Shown: positions 24,660 to 36,992 of the stretch, one piece after another
How positions within the stretch are numbered: the stretch's first letter is position 1
Layout of the letters: each line of letters opens with the position of its first letter
Assembly: GCF_024166365.1 (NCBI RefSeq)
Contig: NC_064837.1
Span: forward strand, 76,379,553 to 76,443,552
DNA: 64,000 bases
Reading direction: 5' to 3'
Source: Elephas maximus indicus
Taxonomy: Eukaryota; Chordata; Mammalia; Proboscidea; Elephantidae
Notes under the pieces: generated by a model
What the model was told of the DNA's origin: nothing
Databases searched by the model: none
What the model saw: the letters and a program-made list of their open reading frames with translations, nothing else
Translations under genes and position numbers: made by a program

Positions 24660-26239
24660 GTTGTTGTTGTTAGATGCCATTGAGTTGGTTCCAACTCATA
24701 GAGACCCTATGCACAATAGAACGAAACACTGCCCAGTCCCATACCATCCTTACAATCATTGTTATGCTTGAGCTCATTGTTGCAGCCACTGTGTCAATCC
24801 ACCTTGTTAAGGGTTTTCCTCTTTTCCGCTGAACCTGTACTCTGCCAAGCATGATGTCCTTCTCCAGGGACTGATCCCTCCTGACAACATGTCCAAAGTA
24901 TGCAAGGCGCAGTCTCGCCATCCTTGCCTCTAAGGAGCATTCTGGCTGCACTTCCTCCAAGACAGATTTGTTTGTTCTTTTGGCAGTCCATGGTATATTC
25001 ACTATTCTTCGCCAAAACCACAATTCAAAGACATCAACTCTTCTTCGGTCTTCCTTATTCATTGTCCAGCTTTCACATGCGTATGATGTGATTGAAAATA
25101 CCATGGCTTGGGTGAGGCACACCTTAGTCTTCAGGGTGACATTCTTGCTCTCCAACACTTCGAAGAGGTCCTTTGCAACCGATTTGCCCAATGCAATGTG
25201 TCTTTTGATTTCTTGACTGCTGCTTCCATGGCTGTTGATTGTGGATCCAAGTAAAATGAAATCCTTGACAACTGCAATCTTTTCTCCATTTATCATGATG
25301 TTGCTCATTGTTCCAGTTGTGAGGATTTTTGTTTTCTTTATGTTGAGGTGTAATCCATACTGAAGGCTGTGGTCTTTGATCTTCGTTAGTAAGTGCTTCA
25401 AGTCCTCTTCACTTTCAGCAAGCAAGGTTGTGTCATCTGTATAACGAAGGTTCTTAATGAGTCTTCCTCCAATCCTGATGCCCCGTTCTTCTTCATATAG
25501 TCTAGCTTCTCGTATTATTTGTTCAGCATACAGATTAAATAGGTATGGTGAAAGAATACAACCCTGGCGCACACCTTTCCTGACTTTAAACCAATCAGTA
25601 TCCCCTTGTTCTGTCCGAACAACTGCGTCTTGATCTATGTAAAGTTTCCTCATGAGCACAATTAAGTATTCTGCTATCCCCATTCTTCACAGTGTTATCC
25701 ATAGTTTATTATGACCCGCACAGTCGAATGCCTTTGCATAGTCAATAAAACACAGGTTAACATCCTTCTGATATTCTCTGCTTTCAGCCAGGGTCCATCT
25801 GACATCAGCAATGATATCCCTGGTTCCACATCCTCTTCTGAAACCAGCCTGAATTTCTGGCAGTTCCCTGTCGATATACTGCTGCAGCTGTTTTTGAATG
25901 ATCTTCAGCAAAATTTTGCTTGTGTGTGATATTAATGATATTGTTCTATAATTTCCACATTTGGTTGGATCACCTTTCTTGGGAATAGGCATAAATATGG
26001 ATCTCTTCCAGTCAGTTGGCCAGGAAGCTGTCTTCCATATTTCTTGGCATAGACGAGTGAGCACCTCCAGCGCTGTATCTGTTTGTTGAAACATCTCAAT
26101 TGATATTCCATCAATTCCTGGAGCCTTGTTTTTCGCCAATGCCTTCAGAGCATCTTGGACTTCTTCCTTCAGTACTATCTGTTTCTGATCATATGCTACC
26201 TGTTGAAATGGTTGAATATCAACTAATTCTTTTTGGTAT
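24660..26239 (-). mobile_element. RTE (BovB-like) LINE #1, 5'-truncated
   Basis: About 1.58 kb ending on its own strand in a (CAA)n tail (TTGTTGTTGTT at 24661). It contains the C-terminal half of an RTE ORF. It is flanked by a 52-bp direct repeat (24608-24659 and 26240-26291) with a single mismatch, consisting of the host old-L1 sequence. Confidence 0.95.
24670..26139 (-). pseudogene. RTE #1 reverse-transcriptase ORF with one in-frame stop
   Basis: Two open pieces in one frame (26139-25687, 150 aa, and 25683-24670, 337 aa) separated by a single TGA codon. Motifs: KNKAPGIDGIS, PIPKKGDPTKCGNYR and AGFRRGCGTRDI in the first; GVRQGCILSPYLFN, YTDD (catalytic YxDD box) and a C-terminal segment with ARLRLAYFGHVVRRD and KRGKPLTRWIDTVA in the second. 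This fits RTE-clade reverse transcriptase. The 5' endonuclease half is missing by truncation. One stop in about 490 codons suggests a fairly recent copy. Confidence 0.92.
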
Positions 26240-26291
26240 AAATTGACAAACTGATCCTAAAATTTATGTGGAAATACAAAGAACCTAGAAT
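26240..26291 (+). repeat. 52-bp target-site duplication, right copy
   Basis: Partner of 24608-24659. The old L1 continues directly from here. Confidence 0.93.
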
Positions 26292-26651
26292 AGCCTAAAT
26301 AACTTCCAAAAAGAATAAAACTGGAGTTACACTACTTGATTTCAAGACTTACTATAAAGTTTATAGTAAGCAAGTCAGTGTGGAATATTGCCATAAAGAT
26401 AGACATATTGATCAATGAAATGAAGAATCAAACAAAAAACTCAGAATAGATTCACACATATATGGTCAATTGATTTTCAAAAAAAAGTCACCAGTATAAT
26501 TCAGCGGGAAAAGAAAAGTATTTTCAATAGTGCTAGAACAACTTAATATCTATTTGGGGAACGGGGAATAAACTTTGACCCTTCTCTCACTCCACACACA
26601 AATGTTAACTCAATACTTATCAAAGATTTGTCATTAACATAACAACTGTCT

Positions 26652-26800
26652 TAGCTTCTTAGTGCTGCTGTAACAGAAATACCACAAGTGGATGATTTTA
26701 ACAAACAGAAATTAATTTTCTCACAGTTGAGGAGGCTAGAGGTCTGACTGAATTCAAGGCACTGGCTCTAGTGGAAAACTCTCTGTCTGCTCTAGTGGGG
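26652..26800 (-). mobile_element. MaLR-type LTR fragment (MLT1-like)
   Basis: TTAGTGCTGCTGTAACAGAA, ATACCACAAGTGG and TTTTCTCACAGTTGAGGAGG match the end of MLT1-type LTRs read in reverse. A second copy of this pattern lies at 34821. Family assignment is approximate. Confidence 0.5.
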
Positions 26801-28310
26801 AATCCTTGTTCAGTTTCTCTGACATGACCATTTAAGGGATAGATGAAGGAAGAAACACTCAGAAAGGAGAATAAGAAGGAACAAGAAAAAGGTGAGAAAG
26901 AAAAAGGTGCAAAAAGCAGGGGAGATATAACAAGGAATTCATGGACTGACAAGGATGTGTAGGATTTTTATCTCAAAGTTACTGGTGACATAAAGAAGAA
27001 TCAGTTCACTGGAGGGGTAAGAGCAAAGACAAAACTGTGGAGGCAGGGCCAAGATGGTGGAGTAGTCAGACACTTCCAGTGATCCCTCTGACAACAAAGA
27101 CCTGAACAAACAAGTGAAATGATTATATATATGACAAGCTAGGAGCTCTGAACATCAAAGACAAAGTTAGAAGATGGACTGAGTGGCAGGGGGAGGTAGA
27201 GATGGTTCAGAAGTGGTGAGGAGTTGCCAGACCTGAATTGCCGGGAACCCTCAGGCACCAATCCCTGGAGCGACCATGGCGAGGCTGGTGGTAGCATTCC
27301 TGATGCAGTTCCCTCAGTGAAAGACAGCAAGCTACACACCTTACTCACATCTCTGGAACCAGAGAAGAATGGCTCTCTCAGCAAAAGCTAAGTACTTGTG
27401 TTTATTTTACTGTGCCCCCAGCCCCCAAGCTGGCTTCAGTGGCCGTCAATTTCCCTGGGCCTGAGATGCCTCCTGCTGTGCAGCCTGAGCCCTTCTCCCA
27501 GCCTGGGAGAAGGAATAAATTCACAATTAGGGGAAAAGATAATCTGCCAGCTCCACTAAGCTGCACAGCTCAGGAGAGAAGCGGCTTCTGTCCAAGCACA
27601 AACAGTCCATGGACTTTGAATATTTTCAACCCTACATGGACCTGTGTTGGCCCCTTTCAGGAGAATAGGCCATTGTCGGCAGACTGTAACTGTTTCAGCT
27701 GTGTGGTGGAGAGGTAGGTGTTTGATGTTTGACACTACTTTGCCTGTTAAGCACGTTCCTCACCGACCCACATCAGGGGCCTACGGACTGGTGGCTCCAC
27801 CCACATCACCTAGCCACCGCAAAAGGGGTCCAAGCATAAGTGGTACCTCCCCGTCCTTACAACCAAAAGCATTGCGTGCCCATGGTCTAGCTGCAGAAAC
27901 CACCACCTGTGTGCTCTAGGGAACAGGCACGTGCTTTCCTCACAGACAGTTGGGGGACAGTTGTTAGCCCTCTACCTTGTTCACAGCGTGACCCCCTTCT
28001 GGAACCAGATACCTGTCCTACACTGTCACCCCCGACCCTCTAAGACTGTAGGACAAAGCCTGTACCACACACTTGATGACCAACTACCTGGACACATGAG
28101 GTGAGTCCATACAAGAAAAGCGAATGAACTCCTAGGCTCATACACATGGTAAGAGCTCTAGCCATCTGGTGACAGGATGTTAGAGCTTCAAAGGTGAAAA
28201 TAATCAAGCTAGCACACTCAAGCAGCCTATATGGGCATATAAAAGCAAAATAAAGCAAGAAGCTAGGATTCAGTAAGAGAATATAATATAAGCTAATACA
28301 ATAACTTACA

Positions 28311-29215
28311 GGTGGCCCAGAGAGAAGTCAATATCAAAATCCATAAAGAAGCAGACCATGATCACATCAACAGGCTCTCAAAACAAAGAATCAAGGAATC
28401 TTCCTGATGAAGGTGTTTTTCCGGAATTACCAGATGCAGAATATAAAACATTAATACATAGAACTCTTTAAGATATCAGGAACAGGATCAGGCAAAACAC
28501 AGAAAAAGCCAAGGAAAACACAGATAAAGCAACTGAAGAAATTAAAAAGGTTATTCAAGAACATAATGAAAAATGTAATAAGCTGCAAGAATCAGTAAGA
28601 GACAGCAATCAGAAATTTAGAGATTAACAATAAAATTACAGAATTAGACAACAGAAAGTCAGAGGAGCAGAAAGAAGTGGAAGGCAGAATTTCTGAACTT
28701 GAAGATAAAACACTTAGCACCAATATATTCGAAGAAAAATCAATAAAAGAATTTGAAAAAATGAAGAAACCTTAAGAATCATGTGGGACTCTATAAAGAG
28801 AAATAACTTATGAGTGCTTGGAGTACCAGAACAGGGACAGATAACAGAAAATACAGAGAGAATTGTAGAAAATTTGTTGGCAGAAAACTTCCCTGGTATC
28901 ATAAAAGATAAGATATCTATACAAGATGCTCATCAAACTATAAAGAGAGAATTTTAAGAGTGGCTAGGGATAAACGAAAAGTCACCTACAAAGAAGAGTC
29001 AATAAGAATAAGCTCAGACTACTCAACAGAACCCATGCATGCAAGAAGGCAATGGGATGACTTATATAAAAAATTGAAGGAAAAAAAATGCCAGCCAAGA
29101 ATCATATATCAAGCAAAACTATCTCTCAAATATGAAGGTGAAATTAGGACATTTCCAGATAAGCAGAAGTTTAGGGAATTCGTAAAAACCAAATCAAAAC
29201 TACAAGAATAATAAA
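28311..29215 (+). pseudogene. L1 #3 ORF1 remnant
   Basis: The consensus start ATGGCTCGAAG appears as GTGGCCCAGAG, so the start codon is lost. The coiled coil is degraded, and the region after 28,930 has a deletion. A C-terminal open stretch is at 28960-29211 (KLSLKYEGEIRTFPD). Confidence 0.8.
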
Positions 29216-29675
29216 GGGAGTTCTCTGGTTAAAAAATCAATAATATCAGATATCAACACAGGACAGAGCAACCAGATGTCAACACACCTAGGGAAATCAC
29301 AAAAATAAATCAAGGTAAAAAAAAAACCCTCAAAACAGGGAAACAGTGACTTCATTACGTAAAAGAACACATTAAAACAATAAAGAGGAATTAAGAAATG
29401 TAGTCATAGATCTTTCATATGCAGAGGAAGTCAACGCAATATGAAGAAATAAAAGTTAGGCTTAAACTGAGAAAAATATGGGTAAATATTAAGGTAACCA
29501 CAAAGGAGACTAACAATCTTACTCATCAAAACAAAACACAAGAAAAAAATAAAGACTCAGCAAGAACAAAATCAGCAACAACAAATAAAAGGAAAAGACA
29601 AATGTAAACTACTCAGCACAAAAAATTAAGTAGGAAAAAGAAACTGTCAACAACACACACACAAAAAAAATCAAA

Positions 29676-32600
29676 CTGACAGCACTAAACTCATACCCAA
29701 AAAAACAAAAAACCCATCCATAATTATGCTGAATGTAAATGGACTTAATGCACCAATAAAGAGACAGAGAGTGGCAGAATGGATGAAAAAACATGATCCG
29801 TCTATATGCTGCTTAAAAGAGACAAACTTTAGACTTACAGACACAAACAAACTAAAACGCAAAGGATGGAAAAAATATATATCAAGAAAACAACAACCAA
29901 AAAAGAGTGGGAATGGCAATATTAATTTCTGACAAAATAGATTTTAAAGTTAAATCCATCATAAAGGGTAAGGAAGGACACTATATGATGATTAAAGGGG
30001 CAATATACCAAAAAGATATAACCATATTAAATATTTATGCACCCAGGGCTGCAAGATACATAAAACAAACTCTATCAGCATTGAAAAGTGAGATAGACAG
30101 CTCCACAATAATAGTAGGAGGCTTCAACACACAACTTTCAGTGAAGGACAGGACATCCAGAAAGAAGCTCAATAAAGACACAGAAGATCTAAATGCCACA
30201 ATCAACCAACTTGACCTCATAGACATATACAGAACACTCCATCCAAGTGCAGGTAAGTATACTTTCTTTTCTGGTGCACATGGAACATTCTCTAGAATAG
30301 ACCACATAAAGCAGCCTTAGCAGAATCAAAAAAAAATTGAAATATTACAAAGCATCTTCTCTGACCAAAAGGCCATAAAAGTGGAAATCAATAACAGAAA
30401 AAGCAGGGAAAAGAAATCAAACACTTGGAAACTGAACAATGCCCTGCTCAAAAAAGACTGGGTTATAGAATAAGGATGGAATAAAGAAATTCATAGAATG
30501 CAATGAGAATGAAAGCACTTCCTATCAGAACCTCTGGAACACAGAGAAAGCAGTGCTCAGAAATCCATATATATCAATAAATACACACATACAAAAAGAA
30601 GAAAGAGTCAAAATCAAAGAATTATCCCTACAACTTGAACAAATAGAAAGAGAGCAACAAAAGAAACCCTCAGGCACCAGAAGAAAACAAATAATAAAAC
30701 TTAGAGCAGAACTAAATGAAATAGAAAACAGAAAGACAATTGAAAGCATCAACAAGACCAAAAGCTGGTTCTTTGAAAACATCAACAAAATTGGTAAACC
30801 ATTGGCCAAACTGACAAAAGAAAAACAGGAGAGGAAGCAACCTGAATAAGAAATGAGATGGGGGATATTACGATAGACCCAACTGAAATTAAAAGAATCA
30901 TATCAGATTACTATGAAAAATTCTACTCTAACAAATTTGAAAATCTAGAAGAAATGGATGAATCCCTAGAAACACACTATCTACCTAAACTAACACAAAA
31001 AAAGGTAGAACAACTAAATAGACGCATAACAAAAGAAGAGAGTAAAAAGGTAATCAAAGAACTCCCAACAAAAAGACAAAGCCCTGCCCCAGATGGCTTC
31101 ACTACAGCATTCTACCAAATTTTCACAGAAGAGTTAAGACTACTACTATTAAAGCTATTTCAGAGCAGAAAAAGGGTGGAACATTCCCAAACTCATTCTA
31201 TAAAGCCAGCATATCCCTGATACCAAAACCAGGTAAACACACCACAAAAAAAGGAAATTACAAACCTTTATCCCTCATGAACTTAGATGCAAAAATCCTC
31301 AACAAAATTCTAGCCAATAGAATGCAACAACATAACAAAAAAATAATTCACCACGACCAAGTGGGATTCATACCAGGTATGCAGGGATGGTTCAACATTA
31401 GAAAAACTATAAATGTAACCCATCATATAAAGAAAACAAATGCCAAGAATCCATGATTTTATCAATGGGTGCAGAAAAGGCATTTGACAAAGCTCAACAC
31501 CCATTCATGATGAAAACTCTCAGCAAAATACGAACAGAAGGAAAATTCCTCAACATAATAAAGGGCATTTATACAAAGCCAATAGCCACCATTATCCTAA
31601 AAGGAGAAAGCCTGAAAGCATTCCCCTTGAGATTGGGAACCAGATAAGGATGCCTTTTATCACCACTCTTACTCAATGTTGTGCTGGAGGTCCTAGCCAG
31701 AGCAATTAGGCTAGATAAAGAAAGAAAGGGCATCCAGATTGGTAAGGGAAAAGTAAAAGTACCTTTATTTGAAGATGACATGATCTTATGCTCAGAATAC
31801 CCTAAGGAATCCTCAAGAAAACTAATGAAACTAATAGAAGAGTTCAGAGTATTGGAATACAAGATAAACATACAAAAATCAGTTGGATTCCTCTACGCCA
31901 ACAAAAAGAACATCGAAGATGAAACCACCAAATCAATACCATTTACAGTAGCCCCAAGAAGATAAAATACTTAGGAATAAATCTTACCAGAGATGTAAAA
32001 GACTTATACAAAGAAAACTACAAAACACTTCTGCAAGAAACCAAAAGAGACCTACATAAGCGGAAAAACATACCTTGCTCACGGATGGGAAGACTTAACA
32101 TTGTAAAAATGTCTATTCTACCAAAAGCAATCCGTAGATTTAATGCAATTCTGATCCAAATTCCAAAGACATTCTTTAATGAGATGGAGGAACAAATCAT
32201 CAACTTCATATGGAAGGGAAAGAGGCCCCATATAAGTAAAGTATTAGTGAAAAAGAAGAACAAAGTGGGAGGCCTCACTCTACCTGAATTTAGAATCTAT
32301 TATACTGCCACAGTAGTCAAAACAGCCTGGTACTGGTACAACAGAAGACACATGGACCAATGTAACGGAATTGAGAATCCAGACACAAATCCATCCACAT
32401 ATGAGCAGTTGATATTTGACAAAGGCCCCAAAACAGTTAAATAGGGAAAAGGTAGTCATTTTAACAAATGGTGCTGGCATAACTGGATATCTACCAACAA
32501 AAAAAGAAACAAGACCCACACCTCACACCATGCAAAAAAAACAAGTACAAAATGGATCAAAAACCTAAATACAAAATCTAAAAGGATAAAGATCATTGAA

Positions 32601-33480
32601 GAAAAAATAGGGACAACATTAGGAGCCCTAATACATGGCGTAAAGAGTATACAAAACTTTACTAACAATGCAGAAGAAAAACTAGATAACTGGGAGCTCC
32701 TAAAGATCAAACACCTATGCTCATCCAAAGACTTCACCAAAAGAGTAAAAAGATTACCTACAGACTGGGAAAAAGTTTTAGCTATGGCATTTCCAGTCAG
32801 TGACTGATCTCTAAAATCTACATGCTACCGCAAAAACTCAACTACAAAAAGACAAAAAACTCAATTAAAAATGGGCAAAGAGATGAACAGGCACTTCACC
32901 AAAGAAGACATTCAGGCAGCTAACGGATACATGAAGAAATGGTCACAATCATTAGCCACTAGAGAAATGCAAATCAAAACTCCAATGAGATTCCATCTCA
33001 CTCCAACAAGGCTGGCATTAATCTAAAAAACACAAAATAAAAGATGTTGGAGAGGTTGTGGAGAGGCTGGAACACTTAATGCACTGCTAGCAGGAGTGTA
33101 AGATGGTACAGCCACTTTGGAAATCAATTTGGCTTTTCCTTAAAAAGCTAGAAGTAGAGCTACCATACAATCCAGCAATCCCACTCCTTGGAATACATCC
33201 TAGAGAAATAAGATCCTTTACACGAACAGATACATGCACACCTATGTTCATTGCAGCACTGTTTACAATAGCAAAAAGATGGAAGTAACCAAGATGCCCA
33301 TCAATGGATGAATGGATAAATAAATTATGGTACGTTCGTGCAATGGAATACTATTCATTGATAAAGAACGATGATGAATCCGTGAAACATCTCATAACAT
33401 GGAGGAATGTGGAAGACATTATGCTGAGTGAAATTAGTCAGTTGCAAAAGGACAAATATTGTATGAGACCACTATTATAA
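29676..33480 (+). pseudogene. L1 #3 ORF2 remnant
   Basis: The start is CTG where the related copies have ATG. Endonuclease (VGGFN in place of VGDFN near 30,118) and reverse transcriptase blocks (near 31,453-31,965, with FEDDM where active copies have FADDM) are recognisable. Many frameshifts. Confidence 0.88.
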
Positions 33481-33532
33481 GAACTCAAGAAATAGTTTAA
33501 ACAGAGAAGAAAATATTCTTTGATTGTTATAA

Positions 33533-33560
33533 GAGGGGGTAGGGAGGGAGCCAGAGGGGT
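33533..33560 (+). repeat. G-rich tract in the 3'UTR of L1 #3
   Basis: AGAGGGGGTAGGGAGGGAG followed by AGAGGGG, the homologue of the tracts in L1 #1 and #2. Confidence 0.65.
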
Positions 33561-34490
33561 ATTCACTAATTAGATAGTAGACAAGACCTATCTTAGGTGA
33601 AGGGAAAGACAACATGCAATACAGGAGAGGTCAGCACAACTGGACTAAACCAAAAGCAAAGAAGTTTCCTGAATAAACTGAACACTTTGAAGGCCAGCAT
33701 AGCAGGGGCGAGGGTTTGGGACCGTGGTTTCAGGAGACATCTAAGTCAATTGGCATAATAAAATCTATTAAGTAAACATTCTGCATCCCACTTTGGAGAG
33801 TTATGTGTGGAGCCTTAAATGCTAGCAAGTGGCCATGTAAGATCCATCAAATGATCTCAAACCACCTGGATCAAAGGAGAATGAAGAACAGCAAAGACAC
33901 CAAAGACACAAGGTAATTATGAGCCCAAGAGACAGAAAGAGCCACATAAATCAGAGACTACATCATCCTGAGACCAGAAGAACTAGATGGTGCCCGGCTA
34001 CAACTGATGACTGCCCTGACAGGGAACATAACAGAGAGCCCTGAGGGAGCAGGAGAGCAGAGGGATGCAGACCTCAAATTCTCTTAAAAAGACCAGACTT
34101 AATGGTCTGACTGAGACTAGAAGTACCCCAGAGGTCATGGTCTCCAAACCTTCTGTTAGCCCAAGACAGGAAACATTCCCAAAGCCAACTCTTCAGACAG
34201 GGATTGGATTAAACTATAGGATGGAATATGATACTGGTGAGGAGTGAGCTTCTTGGATCAAGTAGACACATGGGACTATGTGGGCAGCTCCTGTCTGGAG
34301 GGGAGATGAGAAGGCAGAGGGGGACAGAAGCTGGCTGAAGGGGCATGGAAATACAGGTTGGAAAGAAGAAGCAAGCTGTCTCATTAGGGGGAGAGCAACC
34401 AGGAGTCTATAGCAAGGTGTATATAAATTTTGTATGAGAAACTGACTTGATTTGCATACTTTCACTTAAAGCACAATAAAAAAATATTTT

Positions 34491-34773
34491 AAAAATCAAA
34501 ACTTCAAGGACAAAAGGACTTTGTAGGCAATGAGTAAGGACCAACAAGGAAGGAAGACTATCCTTCTAGAATCTCAAATATTAGCAAAGAGTTAGCATAG
34601 AAGTTGAGCAGGAAGGTGAAATGGTATAGATAAAATGCTCTTTTATTTAAAAAGGGTCTGGATTTGGAGGCTAGAATGAATATCAAATGCCTCAGCTTTT
34701 GAAATAACCATGAAAAAAATACGATTTGGATGTTAGTTTCAAGGAAAATGCTATTGTTTCCAGATTGGGCAAA
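34491..34773. other. Spacer between L1 #3 and RTE #3
   Basis: Unique AT-rich sequence, nothing recognised. Confidence 0.5.
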
Positions 34774-34820
34774 TTGTTGTTGTTAGATGCCTTCAAGTCA
34801 GTTCCATCTCATAGCAACTA

Positions 34821-34917
34821 TCTTTGTTGTCTAGTGCTTCTATGACAGAAATACCACAAGTGGATGGCTTTAACAAAGAGAAATGTATTTTCTCACAGTC
34901 TAAGAAGCTGAAAGTCC
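34821..34917 (-). mobile_element. MaLR-type LTR fragment between parts of RTE #3
   Basis: TTCTATGACAGAAATACCAC, AAGTGGATGGCTTTAACAAA and TTTTCTCACAGTC match the fragment at 26652. Confidence 0.5.
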
Positions 34918-35181
34918 TTCAATACCATCAGTTCTTGACCTATGCTACCTCCGAAAAGGTTGAATGTCCACCAGTTATTTTTGGTACAGTGACTGTTCCA
35001 CCTTCCATCTTCTTTTGATGTTTCCTGTGTCATTCAATATTTGCACATAGAATTCTTTAATATTGCCACTTGAGGCTTGAATTTTTTTTTCAGTTCTTTC
35101 AGCTTGTGAAATGCCAAGGGTGATTCAGTTTTCTAACTCTAGGTCTTTGCACATTTCATTATAATATTTTACTTTGTCTTT

Positions 35182-36431
35182 TCAAGCCACCCTTTGAAAT
35201 CCTCTGTTCAGCTCTTTTACTTCATCATTTCTTCCATTTACTTTAGCTGCTACAGTTTCAAGATGAAGTTTTAGAGTCTCTTCTGACATCAGCTTTGGTT
35301 TTGTCTTTCTTTCCTGTCTTTTTAATGACCTTTTTCTTTTTTCTTGTATGATGTCTTTGATGTCATCCCACAACTCATCTGCTTTTTGGTCATTAGTGTT
35401 CAATAAGTCAAAGCTATTCTTGAAATGACCTCTCAATTCATATGCAGTATACTCAGGGTTGTAATTTGCTCCTTGTGGACTTGTTCTAATTTTCCTCACC
35501 TTTTTTTTTCAGCTTGAACTTGCATAGGAGCAATTGATGGTCTGTTCCGCAGTCAGCCCCTGGCCTTGTTCTGACTGATAATATTGAGCTTCTCCATCAT
35601 CTCTTTCCACAGATGGATTTGATTTGAGAGGCCCCCGTGTATAGTTGCCATTTATATTTATATTGTTGAAAAAGGTATTTACAATGAAGTCATTGGTCTT
35701 GCAAAATTCTATCACGCAATCTCCTGCATCATTTCTATCACCAAGGCCATATTTTCCAACTACGGATCCTTCTTCGTTTCCAACTTTTGCGTTTCAATCA
35801 CCAGTAATTATTACATGTTTGATCAATTTATTACATGTCTGATGAATTTCAGATTGCAGAAGTTGGTAAAAATCTTGAATTTCTTCATTTTTGGCCTTAG
35901 CATTTGGTGCATAAATTTGAATAACAGTCATATTAAATAGTCTTCCTTGTAGGCATATGGATATTATCATATCACTGACACCATTGTACTTCAGGATAGA
36001 TCTTGAAATGTTCTTTTTGATGATGAATGCAACACCATTCCTCTTCAATTTTTCATTCCTGTCATAATATGCCATATGATTGTCCCATTCAAAATGGCCA
36101 ATACCAGTCCATTATAGCACACTAATGCCTAGTATATCAATCTTTCTGTGTTCCATTTCACTTTTGATGACTTCCAATTTTCCTAGATTCATACTTCCTA
36201 CATTCCATGTCCCAATTATTAATGGGTGTTTGCAGCTGTTTCTTGTCATTTTGAGTCATGCCACATCAGCAAATGAAGATTTACTCCATCCATGTCATTA
36301 AGACTGACTCTAATTTGAAGAGGCAGCTCTTCCTCACTTGTATTTTGAGTGCCTTCCAATCTGAGGGGCTCATCTTCCAGCACTATATCAGACAATGTTC
36401 CACTGCTATTCATAAGGTTTTCCCTGGTCAA
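35182..36431 (-). pseudogene. RTE #3 endonuclease-region ORF remnant
   Basis: Three to four open pieces in order: 36431-36246 (N-terminal), 36075-35794 (endonuclease-like, with RSILKYNGVSD and IITGD), 35715-35509, and 35499-35182 (KSLKRQERKTKP). Separated by stops or frameshifts, and followed by loss of the reverse transcriptase. Confidence 0.8.
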
Positions 36432-36794
36432 TTTTTTCAGAAGTAGGTTGCCAGATCCTTTTTCTTAGTCTGGAAGCACTGCTGAAACCTGTTCACCATG
36501 GGTGATCCTGCTGGTATTTGAAATACTGGTGACATAGCTTCCAGCATCACAGAAACATGCAAGCTGCCACAGAACAATAAAATGACAGATGAGCAGTAAG
36601 TAAGTCTAGTTAAATAAATCACTTAGTGTCTTCTTGAGCTATAATTCTGCATTTTTGGTTGTGGTGGTTTGAAGGAAATCAGTTCTAAAAGCAAACCTTG
36701 ATTTAAGAAAACAAATGCTAGATTCTTCACAAAAAAAGGAGCGTGGTAAATAAGCAAGTTTTTTTTTTTATATGCTGAGGACTAAGACACAATG

Positions 36795-36992
36795 AACTAG
36801 TTACCATCGAGTACATTCCAACTCCTGGCAACCCCATGTGTGTCAGAGTAGAACTGGGCTCCATAGGGTTTTCGATGGCTGATTTTTGAGAAATAGATCA
36901 TTGGGCCTTACTTCTAAAGCATAGTACCTCTGAGTGGACTTGAACTTCCAACTTTTCAGTTAGCAGCCAATCACATTAACCAGGGGACTCCT
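36795..36992 (-). mobile_element. AfroSINE, longer subfamily
   Basis: Inverse orientation: the terminal segment TTACCATCGAGTACATTCCA comes first, then CCATGTGTGTCAGAGTAGAA, and the tRNA-like end TTAGCAGCCAATCACATTAA. Confidence 0.88.

Larger units (their letters stand above)
17500..26648 (+). mobile_element. Old L1 host element, split into segments
   Basis: An ancient L1 ORF2 region survives as 17500-17628, 24226-24252, 24461-24659 and 26240-26648. Reading across the insertions restores the usual L1 order (CTATACAGTTAAAACTACAA, then TAAAGAAGATTTAAATAAAT, then TGATCCTAAAATTTATGTGG, then GACTTACTATAAAG). The intervening sequence is L1 #2, an AfroSINE and an RTE. Confidence 0.8.
27041..34490 (+). 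mobile_element. Full-length LINE-1 copy #3
   Basis: About 7.45 kb with the same long 5'UTR type as copy #1 (start AGGCAGGGCCAAGATGGTGG), ORF1, ORF2, G-rich 3'UTR and an A-rich end. Flanking repeats are poor (CAAAACT shared). ORFs are heavily broken. Confidence 0.93.
34774..36600 (-). mobile_element. RTE LINE #3, internally deleted
   Basis: On the - strand, 36600-34918 holds the RTE 5' region and endonuclease-like half (the open stretch 36075-35794 includes NGVAFIIKKNISRSILKYNG and QIYAPNAKAKNEE; 35499-35182 is the following linker). The reverse-transcriptase half is missing. The extreme 3' end with its (TTG)n-complement tail is at 34774-34820, separated by a 97-bp MaLR-like piece. Confidence 0.88.

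Noticed and set aside
24670-25683. 337-codon ORF as a possible host gene
   Set aside because: Clear RTE reverse-transcriptase motifs, retrotransposon tail and target duplication; it is a mobile-element ORF.
24660-26239. Recent horizontal transfer of the RTE
   Set aside because: BovB-type RTEs have a known history of horizontal transfer, but nothing in this copy alone shows it; a cross-species phylogeny would be needed.
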